Below, piece by piece: positions 34,101 to 41,689 of a DNA stretch of 64,000 nucleotides. How positions within the stretch are numbered: position 1 is the stretch's first letter; each line of letters opens with the position of its first letter. The stretch is from Schistocephalus solidus. Lineage: Eukaryota > Platyhelminthes > Cestoda > Diphyllobothriidea > Diphyllobothriidae. A program made the translations under genes and the position numbers. Where the stretch lies: the NCBI GenBank assembly GCA_017591395.1, contig WEDG01006644.1, positions 1 to 64,000 on the forward strand, in the 5' to 3' direction. The notes under the pieces are model-generated. The model was not told the origin of the DNA. It made no database searches and worked only from the letters and a program-made list of their open reading frames with translations.

Positions 34101-36143
34101 TACCATCGTCGCGCTCTGAAATCTGACAGAACTGCAGACTTACTGGCAGGGATCACTTTTTGACCCCCCCCCCTACCCGCAGGACAGCTGAATAGGAACA
34201 GGTCGTAATTTAGGTGGCTTTGCGTTAAATTCCAGAAAAAATATTGTTATGGTGCTAAGGTTAGAGTTAAGGCTACATCAGGGTTAAGATTGGGGTTTCA
34301 GGGTTAAGATTTGGATTAGGACAGGGGACTGGGTTGTCTTCCTGGAAGTAAGCGCAATGCCACCTGTGACCCTACCCTTTCCTACCAGAGGGGCACATAA
34401 CTGAGTCAGGCTGAATAAACTTTCTACAGACAGGGAGGCTAAGGAAATTATGTCATTGACAGAGACTACATTGCTGGACATATTTGTTTGCTTGAAAATT
34501 CTTGGGCGCTTTTCCTTTTTTTCACATCTTACTTGGGGTCCAGTAAAGACACGTCTAACGCCCAACGTCGTTTGGATTAAGTTTACTGATCAAAAGTGGG
34601 GAAGGGATAAGCCTTACGTGTGCACCCTGCGGATGATGGCCATATAATTTTTTCCTTCTTTGAATAGGCCATTGCTTATTCACTCATTTGTGCACTGTTA
34701 TTTTTTCCTCAATAAATTTGTCTTTTAATAGAAAAAAAAAGATAAAATCACATTGGAGTCTTAACCACGGAAATTCCCGCATTATAATAGCCGCTCTGTG
34801 AAGAAGGTTCTCATGAATGGTGGGATCCTTAAGTTTATTGAATTTTGAAGTTAAGAAGTGCAAAAATCCATCCAATTCGATGACACTAGGGATTTAGGTG
34901 TGTGCTTACAACGGACTTCTCTGGTCTGTGAAAATGTAGACTGACGCAAGCATCCCGACAGCAGTTTCCTATTGTTCAAAAATGTTGGAGCACATTATGT
35001 GCTTCCTATGCCGAATAAAGGAGCTTACAGGAAACAGTTTACAGATGCGTTCACTCAAATATTTCAAAAGAACTCGAATTTGAATTTTTGGTTTTCAAAT
35101 GTTACTTTCTCTCAAAGGCAAAATAATGAACTTCGTGATTCCTTACTATAGAGACTGAAAGGAGGTAATCTTTGTCCGTTAATGCCAACATATCACTTAA
35201 ACTTACCTGGCTGAGTCTTTTACCTGAAAGGTGGATATATGACTAGAAATATTCTAATCTGTGACCCAATGTGCCAGGTATTGACTCAAAACTATATCCC
35301 TTGCATTTAAGTCTTCCATTTCCACTCAATTAGATTATTATCTGGATTCTTTATTAGCCCTATATGGCGTCGTCTTCCTAAATTTCATACATTTGACGAC
35401 TTCCCTTACACGGAGAGTATGCAGCATGCAGTTTTGAAACCCCAGACGAAAGCTTTCGAAATTATTTCAGAATTAGAAAGTTTTTTGAGACCGAAAGATG
35501 CCGTTTCTTCGAGCATAAAATTCGAAGAACACGTAGCTGTCTATTACATGAGCATGAAAAGTATGTTTCGTGCCAGTTTTCTACCAAATTTATTTCAATT
35601 TTAAAAGGCAGAAATAATCCTTGGGAAAATACATACTACTGGAGTATTCGTTATTGCAAAACAGCTTGTTAAAAAGCCGGCAGTTTGATGTGACAGAAAT
35701 ATTGCGGGATCATGCTGCACGATAATCGTATTCCAACCTCACCTTCGTTATCCTTTCTAATCGAAGATATCATTTCAGAATCTTGATTTGTATTTCATTT
35801 TGTAGTCTACCAATGTCATCCCTAATCATTTAGATCAAGTTGTTTCGATCATCGCAACTATAAGATACCAAAAAGCCTCATCAAACGGACTTATCAATGT
35901 TTTCCGATTTACTGTTCACATTCAGCAAATACACGCCTCATTAGTTTTCTTCGGGTCCCGATTTTTCGATAAGATTAAGTTTTCCTAAAGAAAAGTTAGC
36001 ATGGTTCAACGATTGTTCTGTCTTTCGTCGATAGTCCAAATCCGCTCGTCAAGGATGCTCGTGTGCGGCCAGTGGCGACTGTGAAGTTAGAAGCGCTGCA
36101 TATTTACAAGGATTCTGTAACGTCCGGTCTGCTGGAGAAATGA
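16007..36143 (+). CDS. DRC2: dynein regulatory complex subunit 2 (DRC2/CCDC65), ten exons
   Basis: Joined exons: 16007-16132, 16167-16315, 16347-16450, 19088-19168, 19209-19351, 23624-24019, 26384-26557, 27043-27093, 33842-34059, 36035-36143. They give 516 residues; human CCDC65 is about 484. DRC2 is a long coiled-coil subunit of the nexin-dynein regulatory complex that links axonemal doublets and controls dynein in motile cilia. Matching segments along the whole length include [61 protein letters not shown] and [16 protein letters not shown]. The N-terminus is basic; the rest is heptad-rich, with no membrane segment. All splice phases agree and all introns are GT-AG. In a tapeworm it would serve flame cells, sperm or ciliated larvae. 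Introns carry antisense LINEs, but no exon is broken. Confidence 0.93.
16167..16315 (+). CDS. DRC2: DRC2 exon 2 (residues 43-92)
   Basis: Follows a 34-base intron (16133-16166). The nearer AG at 16152 would give a stop after five codons, so the AG at 16166 is used. Encodes [20 protein letters not shown] and [10 protein letters not shown], conserved in DRC2. Ends in phase 2. Confidence 0.9.
16347..16450 (+). CDS. DRC2: DRC2 exon 3 (residues 92-127)
   Basis: Follows a 31-base intron (16316-16346). Encodes [19 protein letters not shown] and [12 protein letters not shown], aligned without gaps to the human KSLAKDLTEAEEQY region. Ends in phase 1 before a 2.6 kb intron. Confidence 0.9.
16451..19087 (+). 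other. DRC2 intron 3, no nested gene seen
   Basis: The 2637-base intron runs from GTAATG to TTGTCTAG. It is AT-rich with short scattered frames. I recognise no mobile element in it, which makes it the cleanest of the large introns. Confidence 0.55.
19088..19168 (+). CDS. DRC2: DRC2 exon 4 (residues 127-154)
   Basis: Encodes [20 protein letters not shown] and IKREFDA, matching the human [20 protein letters not shown] region. Phase 1 in, phase 1 out. Confidence 0.9.
19209..19351 (+). CDS. DRC2: DRC2 exon 5 (residues 154-201)
   Basis: Follows a 40-base intron (19169-19208). Of the three AG choices the last keeps frame and exact spacing to human DRC2. Encodes [20 protein letters not shown] and [13 protein letters not shown]. 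Ends in phase 0 at GTTAGT. Confidence 0.88.
19737..20012 (+). other. unexplained 91-codon open frame inside DRC2 intron 5
   Basis: A plus-strand frame starting [16 protein letters not shown] stays open to 20012. It is Lys/Arg/Gln-rich and matches no family I know. It has no flanking splice signals that would join DRC2 in frame. It may be chance or part of an unrecognised repeat. Confidence 0.12.
20373..20549 (-). CDS. possible small hydrophobic ORF antisense in DRC2 intron 5
   Basis: A minus-strand ATG starts [20 protein letters not shown], a hydrophobic stretch like a signal peptide or membrane anchor, and the frame ends after 58 residues. It lies just downstream of the 3' end of the antisense LINE-E. 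No homolog is known to me. It may be chance. Confidence 0.15.
   Translation of the reverse strand: MVRSISLVFGVIAILSISLAMARLFVELESEPQSQTGRAHLATRLVCAPLAYIIYFYE
20585..23540 (-). mobile_element. LINE-E, CR1/Rex-like, near full length, with broken endonuclease and RT frames
   Basis: Minus-strand frames are in order. 23411-22917 gives the endonuclease start ([26 protein letters not shown]). After a frameshift, 23086-22592 gives LCGDFN and GSDHSVLL. 22716-21211 is a 501-codon RT frame with [53 protein letters not shown] and KYADDMVV (the YxDD site). A further C-terminal piece lies at 21012-20722 ([16 protein letters not shown]). The 3' end is a (TC)n run near 20590. Endonuclease and RT signatures are all present, and two frameshifts in the front half are the main damage, so it is one of the youngest-looking copies here. 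It sits antisense in DRC2 intron 5. Confidence 0.85.
23624..24019 (+). CDS. DRC2: DRC2 exon 6 (residues 202-333)
   Basis: The largest exon. Acceptor TCCTTTCAG; phase 0 at both ends. Encodes [39 protein letters not shown] and a long Lys/Glu/Arg coiled coil to IIASDVRKK. It lies only about 80 bases from the 5' end of the antisense LINE-E. Confidence 0.92.
24290..24960 (+). repeat. repeat R, long form, in DRC2 intron 6
   Basis: Begins CCGACAATGTCCACATACAG, then GGGACGGTGACTTGCGCGTG, the most conserved R block. Later parts match the long R copies at 28030 and 43702: AGGTCCGAGTTATCC, GGCAGCCTTCC and the GCATCAGGTTTATTTTAGTG region. The middle is shortened. Confidence 0.65.
25275..25400 (+). repeat. 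small TIR element with TTAGGG-like core, copy 1
   Basis: Starts AGGTGGGCTTAGATTAAC and ends in an imperfect reverse complement (CATTAACTGCAAACCCACCC). The core is a degenerate run of GTTAGG-like words (GAGTTAGGGTTAAAGTTAGG). It shares both ends and core style with 34212-34365. It is in DRC2 intron 6. Confidence 0.5.
26021..26100 (-). repeat. tRNA-like sequence (decayed tRNA or SINE head)
   Basis: On the minus strand it has an A-box-like TGGCTCAGTTGGCTAGAG and a B-box GGTTCAAATCC. The acceptor ends do not pair and base 33 is not U, so it is unlikely to be a working tRNA. It is related to 26238-26310 on the other strand. Confidence 0.5.
26238..26310 (+). repeat. tRNA-like sequence, second copy in opposite orientation
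   Basis: Has TAGCTCAGTTAGCTTGAGC (A-box-like) and TGGGTTCGTATTTGAGC (damaged B box). It aligns along its length with the minus-strand copy at 26021-26100. It ends about 75 bases before DRC2 exon 7. Confidence 0.45.
26384..26557 (+). CDS. DRC2: DRC2 exon 7 (residues 334-391)
   Basis: Acceptor TTGCCCTACAG, donor GTATGT, phase 0 at both ends. Encodes [18 protein letters not shown] and [16 protein letters not shown], the most conserved DRC2 segment, followed by an acidic linker ([18 protein letters not shown]). Confidence 0.94.
27043..27093 (+). CDS. DRC2: DRC2 exon 8 (residues 392-408)
   Basis: A 51-base exon with acceptor TTGATGTAG and donor GTAACC. It encodes [17 protein letters not shown], which fills the gap before the FW motif and corresponds to the human NNLEELTEELTKV region. 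Phase 0 at both ends. Confidence 0.78.
27230..27750. repeat. inverted repeat with arms about 27270-27370 and 27600-27705
   Basis: The right arm on the plus strand and the left arm on the minus strand encode similar peptides: [20 protein letters not shown] and [20 protein letters not shown]. The DNA arms are about three quarters identical over about 80 bases. The arms point outward from a centre near 27500. It lies in DRC2 intron 8 and may be a fold-back element. Confidence 0.6.
28030..28860 (+). repeat. repeat R, long form, in DRC2 intron 8
   Basis: Begins CTGACGATGCCCACTGTATT, then AGGGACGGTGATTTGCGCG and CCTGAGCCCGGTGTCAAG. The 3' part holds two related blocks: CTGACTCTCAGTCCACCAG near 28350 and CTGACTCCCAGTCCACTGG near 28710, each followed by GGCAACCTTCCAAGCCAC. 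So the long form carries an internal duplication. It directly adjoins the 3' end of the antisense RTE-ZF element. Confidence 0.75.
28870..33250 (-). mobile_element. RTE-ZF: RTE-like LINE with a C-terminal zinc-finger array, broken
   Basis: Minus-strand parts are in order. Endonuclease, about 32760-31880: [42 protein letters not shown] and [18 protein letters not shown]. Linker: [67 protein letters not shown] and [10 protein letters not shown] (the xxDD site). Thumb: [39 protein letters not shown] and [13 protein letters not shown] five-finger C2H2 array follows. The order, '[15 protein letters not shown]' block and HLYKRKGN block are typical of RTE-type elements in flatworms. Frameshifts and stops are spread throughout. 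It sits antisense in DRC2 intron 8. Confidence 0.88.
28929..29675 (-). other. tandem C2H2 zinc-finger modules at the end of the RTE-ZF element
   Basis: Five finger-like units can be read on the minus strand. ZF1 about 29675-29610 ([18 protein letters not shown]). ZF2 about 29447-29385 (CPHCDHTFT, one stop, [11 protein letters not shown]). ZF3 about 29318-29248 ([18 protein letters not shown]). ZF4 about 29118-29052 (CSQCARN, stop, [11 protein letters not shown]). ZF5 about 28998-28929 ([18 protein letters not shown]). ZF2-ZF3 and ZF4-ZF5 are two copies of one two-finger module with the same linker, E(T/A)GEPVPGA.T.SR. The fingers cross frames and carry stops, so this copy is dead, but the Cys and His spacing is kept. 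In a live element they would bind nucleic acid after the RT. Confidence 0.75.
33842..34059 (+). CDS. DRC2: DRC2 exon 9 (residues 409-481)
   Basis: Acceptor TGGTTATTGCAG. Encodes [20 protein letters not shown], then [16 protein letters not shown] and [11 protein letters not shown], matching human FWKRYNKVKL...LKQYLDGISVSDEVL...LFIVNYQSNL. Reading on would hit TGA one codon later. The donor AA/GTGAGC is strong and phase 2 fits exon 10. Confidence 0.93.
34212..34365 (+). repeat. small TIR element with TTAGGG-like core, copy 2
   Basis: The two ends form a 22-base inverted repeat with 18 matches: AGGTGGCTTTGCG at the left and AGGTGGCATTGCG on the opposite strand at the right (34344-34365). The 154-base element has a core of degenerate GGTTAGAG and AGGGTTAAGAT words. 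It is related to 25275-25400. It lies in DRC2 intron 9, 153 bases after exon 9. No transposase is present, so it would be a non-autonomous, MITE-like element. Confidence 0.62.
34366..36034 (+). other. rest of DRC2 intron 9, one exon-like ORF not used
   Basis: AT-rich sequence. An open frame at 35419-35604 ([20 protein letters not shown]) followed by a GTATGT donor at 35561 looks exon-like. Its phase does not fit between exons 9 and 10. No mobile element is clear in the rest. Confidence 0.4.
36035..36143 (+). CDS. DRC2: DRC2 exon 10 (residues 481-516 and stop)
   Basis: Acceptor CTTTCGTCGATAG. The first base completes an Asn codon with exon 9. Encodes [20 protein letters not shown] and ALHIYKDSV before TGA at 36141. 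Vertebrate DRC2 also has a short tail here with an ...EAAHVV-like segment, which ALHIYKDSV resembles. Confidence 0.75.
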
Positions 36144-37180
36144 AGGCGTCTTTCGCAGCTGTAAGAACTTGAACAACCAACTTTTCGGGGGAGTCATTCG
36201 TCGAGAAAAGTCTTCCTTTGTATTGCAGTCCCCAAAGTAAAGAGAAGCAATTATGCTCAAAGTAAAACGTGCAGAATTACTCTATCTGTAAATGAGAACG
36301 CGCAACATTCTCTGGTCTGCTGGGACCTATACCTTTTAAATACATCTTGGCTGATATTGTTCTCGTCTTTACCATGTATACTAAATTTTCAATCTGAAAG
36401 CTGATTTTGTACGAGGCAGCATTCTCCTTCTTTTGCTATATTTTGTGAAGAAGTTTTTTTGAAAAACATTAGTACTTCGATGGTATACAGGCCTATCCGA
36501 AAGTCTGTGGGAACAGTGGTTAAGACACCTTTATGTATGTTAGGTGGAAAAGTAGCTTCTAAATTACAGCGAAACAGAAGAGAGATGAAATTCTTATGGA
36601 GAATGAGCGCTGGGTAATAAATATTATGAAAGTACGAATTGAAATTTTATTTAACTAATACTACTTAATTTTTTTAAAGTAGGAGGCCTTACCGTCAAAG
36701 GTACTTATTCAAAAGATTTACTTTTAGAGATTTCCTGGACGATCAGAGAGCTCAAGACCTTGCTTCAGTAAACGGAATGCGAAAAAACTTCACATAAGGG
36801 AGTAATTGGGCTCACAAAGATTTGAACAATGCAGAAGTTAAATTCTACCATTTTTAATGCAGTGGATTTGGATCTATGCAAATTATCATAACTTCAAATG
36901 AAAGGATGGCGTCTCCGTGGCGAGATTAAGGCGAAGAATGAAAAACGAAATCATTATCTGCGCGTCCCATTTAAATCCCATCAATAAAACCTAAGGTTGG
37001 GTGCTAAATAGCAGGTTCCAGCGGAAACAAGATGTACGCCCTTACGGCTTTCAAGAGTGAATCCCGAAGTGTCCATGCCCATTTGGCCTCTTTACTTCAA
37101 CGTCCAGCACCTGCTCATTCTTCTGCACGAGAGCCACCAGGTTGGCAATTACCGCGTTTTCCATACTAATTATGGGTTAG
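36144..37180 (+). other. DRC2 3' flank, no other gene seen
   Basis: Likely holds the 3' UTR. The first AATAAA after the stop is at 36616-36621, about 470 bases downstream, a possible but unproven polyadenylation signal. The rest is AT-rich with no supported exon. Confidence 0.35.
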
Positions 37181-37189
37181 AGGCTACAC

Positions 37190-37700
37190 CGTATTTCCAG
37201 CACGGGTTCTAGCTGAAAGTCCACATGCCCTTGTCTTTGAAGGCATTATTAATTTGCCTCTAGCACTACTAGCCACTGTGCGGCTGCACACTGGGTTCGA
37301 GAATGCGCCCCAAGGCAGAGAAGGAGGAGTGAGTTTCGTTAACGATCGATGAGCGTTCATCAACGAATGTCCGTATTCCCTATCTAAACTGGCAAGACAA
37401 CGAGTCCGTGGCTCAGTGGTTAGGGAGTTAGACTTCCGATAAACAGGTCGCGGGTTCGACCCTGGGGTGAGGCAGCAACTGGGGTTGAGTATGACTGGCT
37501 GATGTCGACTAACGGGCCATAACTGACAATTCAAGACTCCCTCGTCTTTGTGGGCATTGATAATTGGGCTCATTAAACTGCAAACAGGCGGCCAGGAGAC
37601 ACCGTCTTAACATCATTCAGTTGTCTATCCAGTGTATCCTGTAACTCCTGTGTATACTGCTGACTGCCTGTTGATAGTATAATGATTATTACGGGGTTAT
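37190..37700 (+). repeat. tRNA-derived SINE, one fuller copy and one partial copy
   Basis: The fuller copy starts near 37402. It has a tRNA-like head with GTGGCTCAGTGGTTAGGG (A box) and GCGGGTTCGACCCTGGGG (B box), then an unrelated body CTCGTCTTTGTGGGCATTG. A partial copy of the body lies just upstream at 37215-37260 (CTTGTCTTTGAAGGCATT). Box spacing suits RNA polymerase III, and the non-tRNA body makes this a SINE rather than a tRNA gene. Confidence 0.6.
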
Positions 37701-37858
37701 CTCATTGTGGCTGATAGAAGTCGGTTCAAATGTTTATATCAACATTCCATTTACGCCGATAAACTGTAACATAGACTGATTTAATCCAGGTTAGCGATTA
37801 ATTTCCGAGATAATTAAAAGGCGAAAAACTAATTCTACCATTACGGATACCAGCGAAA

Positions 37859-39913
37859 ATGCAAGTTCCAGAAAGCATTTCGGAAGAAGCTGACCCGATA
37901 GCTGGAACAAGAACTTTTCCACTTTACGTTATGGCTTCAGGCTCACCAGAAATAGCATCAGATACAAGTAATTCACCCACAGGTAAGTGCGGTTTTTATA
38001 GGATGCAATCTCTAGGTTACAACATACCTATAACAATTAATGGTTTCCCCCTTCGCCGCGGATGGTGGTCCTTTGGCGCGCTTAGGACCTAGCAGCTTGC
38101 GTTGGAGTTGTTAATTGCTCAAAGTTCATCGTCCGTGTTGGATGTTGGCTTGACGATTGCTCAGCTATCTGGCTTATCAACCCTGGGGTTGGAAACTGTG
38201 TTTACCTACACGCTCCCCGAGTGGCTAAGTACTTTGCCCAAACGAGGTCTCAGAGTCAAATATGGGGTGGGAAGGTTATTTAGAGTGTCCATAGATTGTG
38301 GAGGCCAGTGAAAAATGACTCAAGCAGTGGGCGGCTCACGCGATTGTCACCCCTCGCGAGAATTTTCGACCTCGAGCAATGACATTCCCACCCCAAATTC
38401 CGTGTTGAGACTTCGTTTGGCCAAACTATGTAACCAATCGCGAAGAGTGCAACCGATCACTGTTTCCAACGTCAGTGTCGATGAGTCCGATGGCCGAGCA
38501 ATAAGTACGCCAACTTCCAACACGGGTGAGGCAAGTTCAGCGATTAAGAATTTCAAGTCCTTATCGCACCAAAAGCCATCATTGTCACTAAAGGGGGGGG
38601 AGTGGTTATTTATAATAATAATAATAATATCTTATAAATTCTGCAACCCCTTTGCATGAATTACTCATGTCGGATGCCAATTCTCGTTATGGGTTCGAAT
38701 ATGAATCTGAAACGTCAGGCGGAAAAAGTGTTTTTAACCAGCAATTGCGTCGAATTCTTCTCAATTATGTTAGTATTTCATTTGTTTTGGGGCATCTCTT
38801 GAAAAAGTGAATGGTTCACCAGCTTTTATTATAATATATGCATTTTTAAAAGATAATCTTTTGCTTTCTGCGTCTTCCAACTTTGATAATCTAACTTCAA
38901 CAAATGCCGCACATTTGCTGTCCAACTGCATCTACGACAATTATTTTAGAATACTGTATTTTTGTTCCTAAACTGAGATGCTGGAAGAGACGCGCAATAG
39001 GAAATATAAAAATTAGGGGCGTGTAAACGGGCGGAAAGCAGGAAATCGAAGGTTACTAGTAAAAGAAGACTGGATTGGGTAACAAGGTCTCCGGCAGGTA
39101 GACCTACCCCTCAAACTTAATGCTTTCCACAATCATATTCTTTAACCCAACCCAACCGTACTCTTCAACCTAACTTAAACCTCAACCTATCCCTTAAGAA
39201 TTTCCTCAAGGTCAGTCAGAAACGTAATCCTAATATAACATGCCTATCTATTTGTCATGTCATCCGTGTCAATACGACTTTTCGTAAATAAAGTTGCGAA
39301 AATTCCCATTAAATGATTAAAAAGACGTCTTTTCGTAAATATTTGAACATCGTGGGACAAAAATAGTAATTGGTACCTCTGGGTGGTCTTAGTCTGTGAA
39401 CTATCGAAAAAGATCAGTTTTTCAGAATGGAAGTATATTAAGAATGGTTCATTTGCCCAAGGTCATATTCAGCCCAGGCCTTTCACAATAATGGTTCATT
39501 TTAAATTATCTTAAAAATGTTAGCACGCGGTCGAACAGTTATCGATAGAAAATACAGGGGGTTGTTACATAAATACAAGAAGTTAATGATGCTGCGCATC
39601 TAATATATATATATCTGCGGGAGAGCCGGGGGGGACTGCAACTGGTGAGGTCGTGGTAGTGTGCGAATTTTATTTAGCGCCATTTATGATCGGGAGTTGG
39701 AGATGTGTCATTCCCTGAAAGTGAGGGAACACCGGCTACCCACACTGGCTCCAATTAATTAAAATAATCCTGAATCCTCGAGGATGTGTCTCCTTCTTTA
39801 CAGATCCTAACAGAACATTCATCAATTGGTCTTATTTGGCCTACAGACCAAAATGGGGTTTCGTACGAAGGAATTATAGCAATGAGAGGGTCTTCTTCCA
39901 AAGCATCATATAG
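37859..39913 (+). CDS. candidate two-exon gene for a 77-residue protein, family not recognised
   Basis: Exon A (37859-37982) starts MQVPESISEEADPIAGTRTF and ends at a consensus donor ACAG/GTAAGT in phase 1. Exon B (39804-39913) follows a strong acceptor (GTCTCCTTCTTTACAG). In the matching phase it reads PNRTFINWSYLAYRPKWGFV, then RRNYSNERVFFQSII and TAG. Phases agree and no repeat overlaps either exon. The aromatic, basic C-terminal half looks like real protein, but I do not recognise it. Another reading of exon B is also open, so phase is not proof. The intron holds a palindromic repeat. Extra exons may be missed. Confidence 0.38.
38041..38600. repeat. palindromic repeat with arms about 38041-38311 and 38347-38600
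   Basis: The plus-strand left arm and the minus-strand right arm encode similar 69-residue frames. Left: MELLIAQSSSSVLDVGLTIA ... LETVFTYTLPEWLSTLPKRG. Right: MKFLIAELASPVLEVGVLIA ... LETVIGCTLRDWLHSLAKRS. DNA identity is about 70% over about 250 bases, with a 35-base loop. Both arms stay open in the same frame. It could be a fold-back transposon or two head-on copies of a repeat. It lies inside the intron of the candidate small gene. Confidence 0.65.
38661..39803. other. no gene recognised; possible third TTAGGG-like element
   Basis: Near 39115-39200 the minus strand has GGTTGGGTTGGGTTAAAG and related words like the cores of the TIR elements at 25275 and 34212, but I could not define ends. 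A short (AT)n run lies at 39602. Otherwise nothing is supported. Confidence 0.3.
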
Positions 39914-40560
39914 TTCCTACTAATTTAAAAATTGGTATGCCATTCGTGTCAATGCTTGTTCTTCTAATTATATCGGGCTCTTTAAATATTCTGGTCCCGC
40001 ACTGTCTTTTATTGTGCAGGCAAAATGAACGAACTAGTGTCAGCATGCGCCAAAAACCATGCTTTCTCGCAACTAAACCTATATGAAATATCTCCGAGAG
40101 TAATACTTTGAAACTGTGTTTTTTGCGAAGAGTAAGGTAAACGAGGAAGTCACACAGTCACAACATGCCCTCTTAGATGATCACCAACTGCTTATGTTCA
40201 GTATTTTGGATCGGCTGTTATTCTGAATCAGTAATGCGGGATATAACTCGCATGTACTATGTAAACACCTGCCAGCTGTTTACACCTGGCTTACGATGTG
40301 AACTCGATTTTTTTCAGCCTGGGCAAATTTTCTCCGACCACATATTCATCCCATGGTCGGTGGTTCGCAAGTCCATCGCACTATGACCGGTGGGCAAGTG
40401 CCAAAAGCTCTGATCTACACTCACCGCACCTGCTTCCGTAGTACGCCCTGCCCATACAAATTAACTCATCGCATGGATTTTTTCGAGGTCATGTGCATCT
40501 TAAAAGTGGAATTCAAACACAATAATCGCATTAAGAATACACTTTGCCTATCCGACAGCT
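39914..40560. other. no gene recognised
   Basis: Low-complexity AT-rich sequence followed by a more GC-rich part from about 40260. The short frames match nothing I know. Possibly unclassified repeat. Confidence 0.4.
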
Positions 40561-40569
40561 CTCTAATAT

Positions 40570-40960
40570 GCAGCACCAACAGCTCCCCATCCAAAAGTGC
40601 GGCCACCATTAGTATCATCATCGCCGCACAAAACTCTGTCACTCCGAAACTATTCTATCCAGATTTCAACCGCACATGCACATCCCGCAACGTCCTAACC
40701 AGTGCCAGGAATACCAATATATACCTAGCATGCATTCAGTCATCGCATGTGCCAGTTTGGCCACATTCACCTCCATGAAACCTGCGGTAGAACATTGCCA
40801 ACCACACCGCGTCAACACATATCTCCCCCTCCACCACCACCTGCCTCACACATCCCAATTCACATACCACAAATACGCAATCTGCACCTCTCAGGTAAGT
40901 GGGAAGTGTGTTTATCAGCCCCTGCCACAAGTGTGAGATCAACTGTACCCAGGCACATCG
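40570..40960 (+). mobile_element. fragment of an RTE-ZF zinc-finger tail
   Basis: In one plus-strand frame, PVPGIPIYT is followed by a stop and then HAFSHRMCQFGHIHLHE (about 40700-40780). This matches the PVPGAxT linker and [14 protein letters not shown] finger of the RTE-ZF array at 29240-29390. The following AACATTGCCAACCACACCGC matches the linker after that finger. It is a short dead 3' copy. Sequence from 40960 to 41270 holds nothing I recognise. Confidence 0.5.
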
Positions 40961-41269
40961 AGTTCGTTTCGTCTACGTAGAAGTCAACGGGATATGAAAA
41001 GCAATTTCATCGGTACACAGGGCAGGTTGAGGTGTCATGGCTGTTTGCTTGTGTGACAGAACAAGCCATTTACTAGTGCATGTGTAGCAGTGCGTTGGTT
41101 ACGCACTTATCACATGTCCGTATCAGCATCAAGGAGCGAAAGGTTGAATGTAGGACATCTGATTGGTTAGGTATAAGGTTGAATCATAGGGACATATTTG
41201 CAAGGGAGTCAAATTGAATAACTTGTCGGGCGAAATGTTGAAGATAGCCTGGTCTGGGCGCAGCCAGGA

Positions 41270-41660
41270 ATCAGCTCAGGTAAGGCCTGAGGGGTGACAA
41301 AATGTTAGTGGGGTGTCTGCAGAGTAGCATGGTTGTCATGGCCGTCGAGTGAGAAAACGGGCAGTAAAGAAGGGGTAGCGGACCGGCTGTGACAATTTCC
41401 GAGCCTGAGACTATCACGTTGGCATAAAAGCCGTGGCTTTGGTGGTTGCTAACCGACGGAATAACTCCAACCTCGCACTCAGCCAAGTGTTTATTGGTGT
41501 GTAGTGTTAATTGCACGTTAGATTTCAAGGATTCCTTCTTAAAGCGGCCTCTATGGTACTTCCATTAAGCTGGATACGAACCGATGCAGTGACACGCTTA
41601 GGGGCCGGCCCTCGTCACACCAGCTTCCTACCTCGATCTTCTTGACTTGGTCATGACATC
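41270..41660 (-). repeat. repeat R, 3' half of the long form, minus strand
   Basis: Read on the minus strand it gives TAAGAAGGAATCC, CACTTGGCTGAGTGCGAGG, GAGTTATTCCGTCGGTTAGC and AAAGCCACGGCTTTTATGCC. These correspond block by block to the R copy at 43980-44120. It is more diverged than the other long copies. Confidence 0.55.
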
Positions 41661-41689
41661 TGGCCAAGGTAGGGAAGAGGATAGAATAC

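Noticed and set aside
35405..35604. Open frame with a GTATGT donor at 35561 in DRC2 intron 9, proposed as an extra DRC2 exon
   Set aside because: It would leave the exon in phase 1, while exon 10 needs phase 2. Vertebrate DRC2 has no matching insert between the SNL motif and the tail.
37404..37475. Functional tRNA gene
   Set aside because: A and B boxes are present, but the arms do not fold into a proper cloverleaf and a SINE body follows.
39600..39615. (AT)n microsatellite, and similar short runs at 9297 and 38612
   Set aside because: Too short and common in AT-rich DNA to annotate as features of interest.
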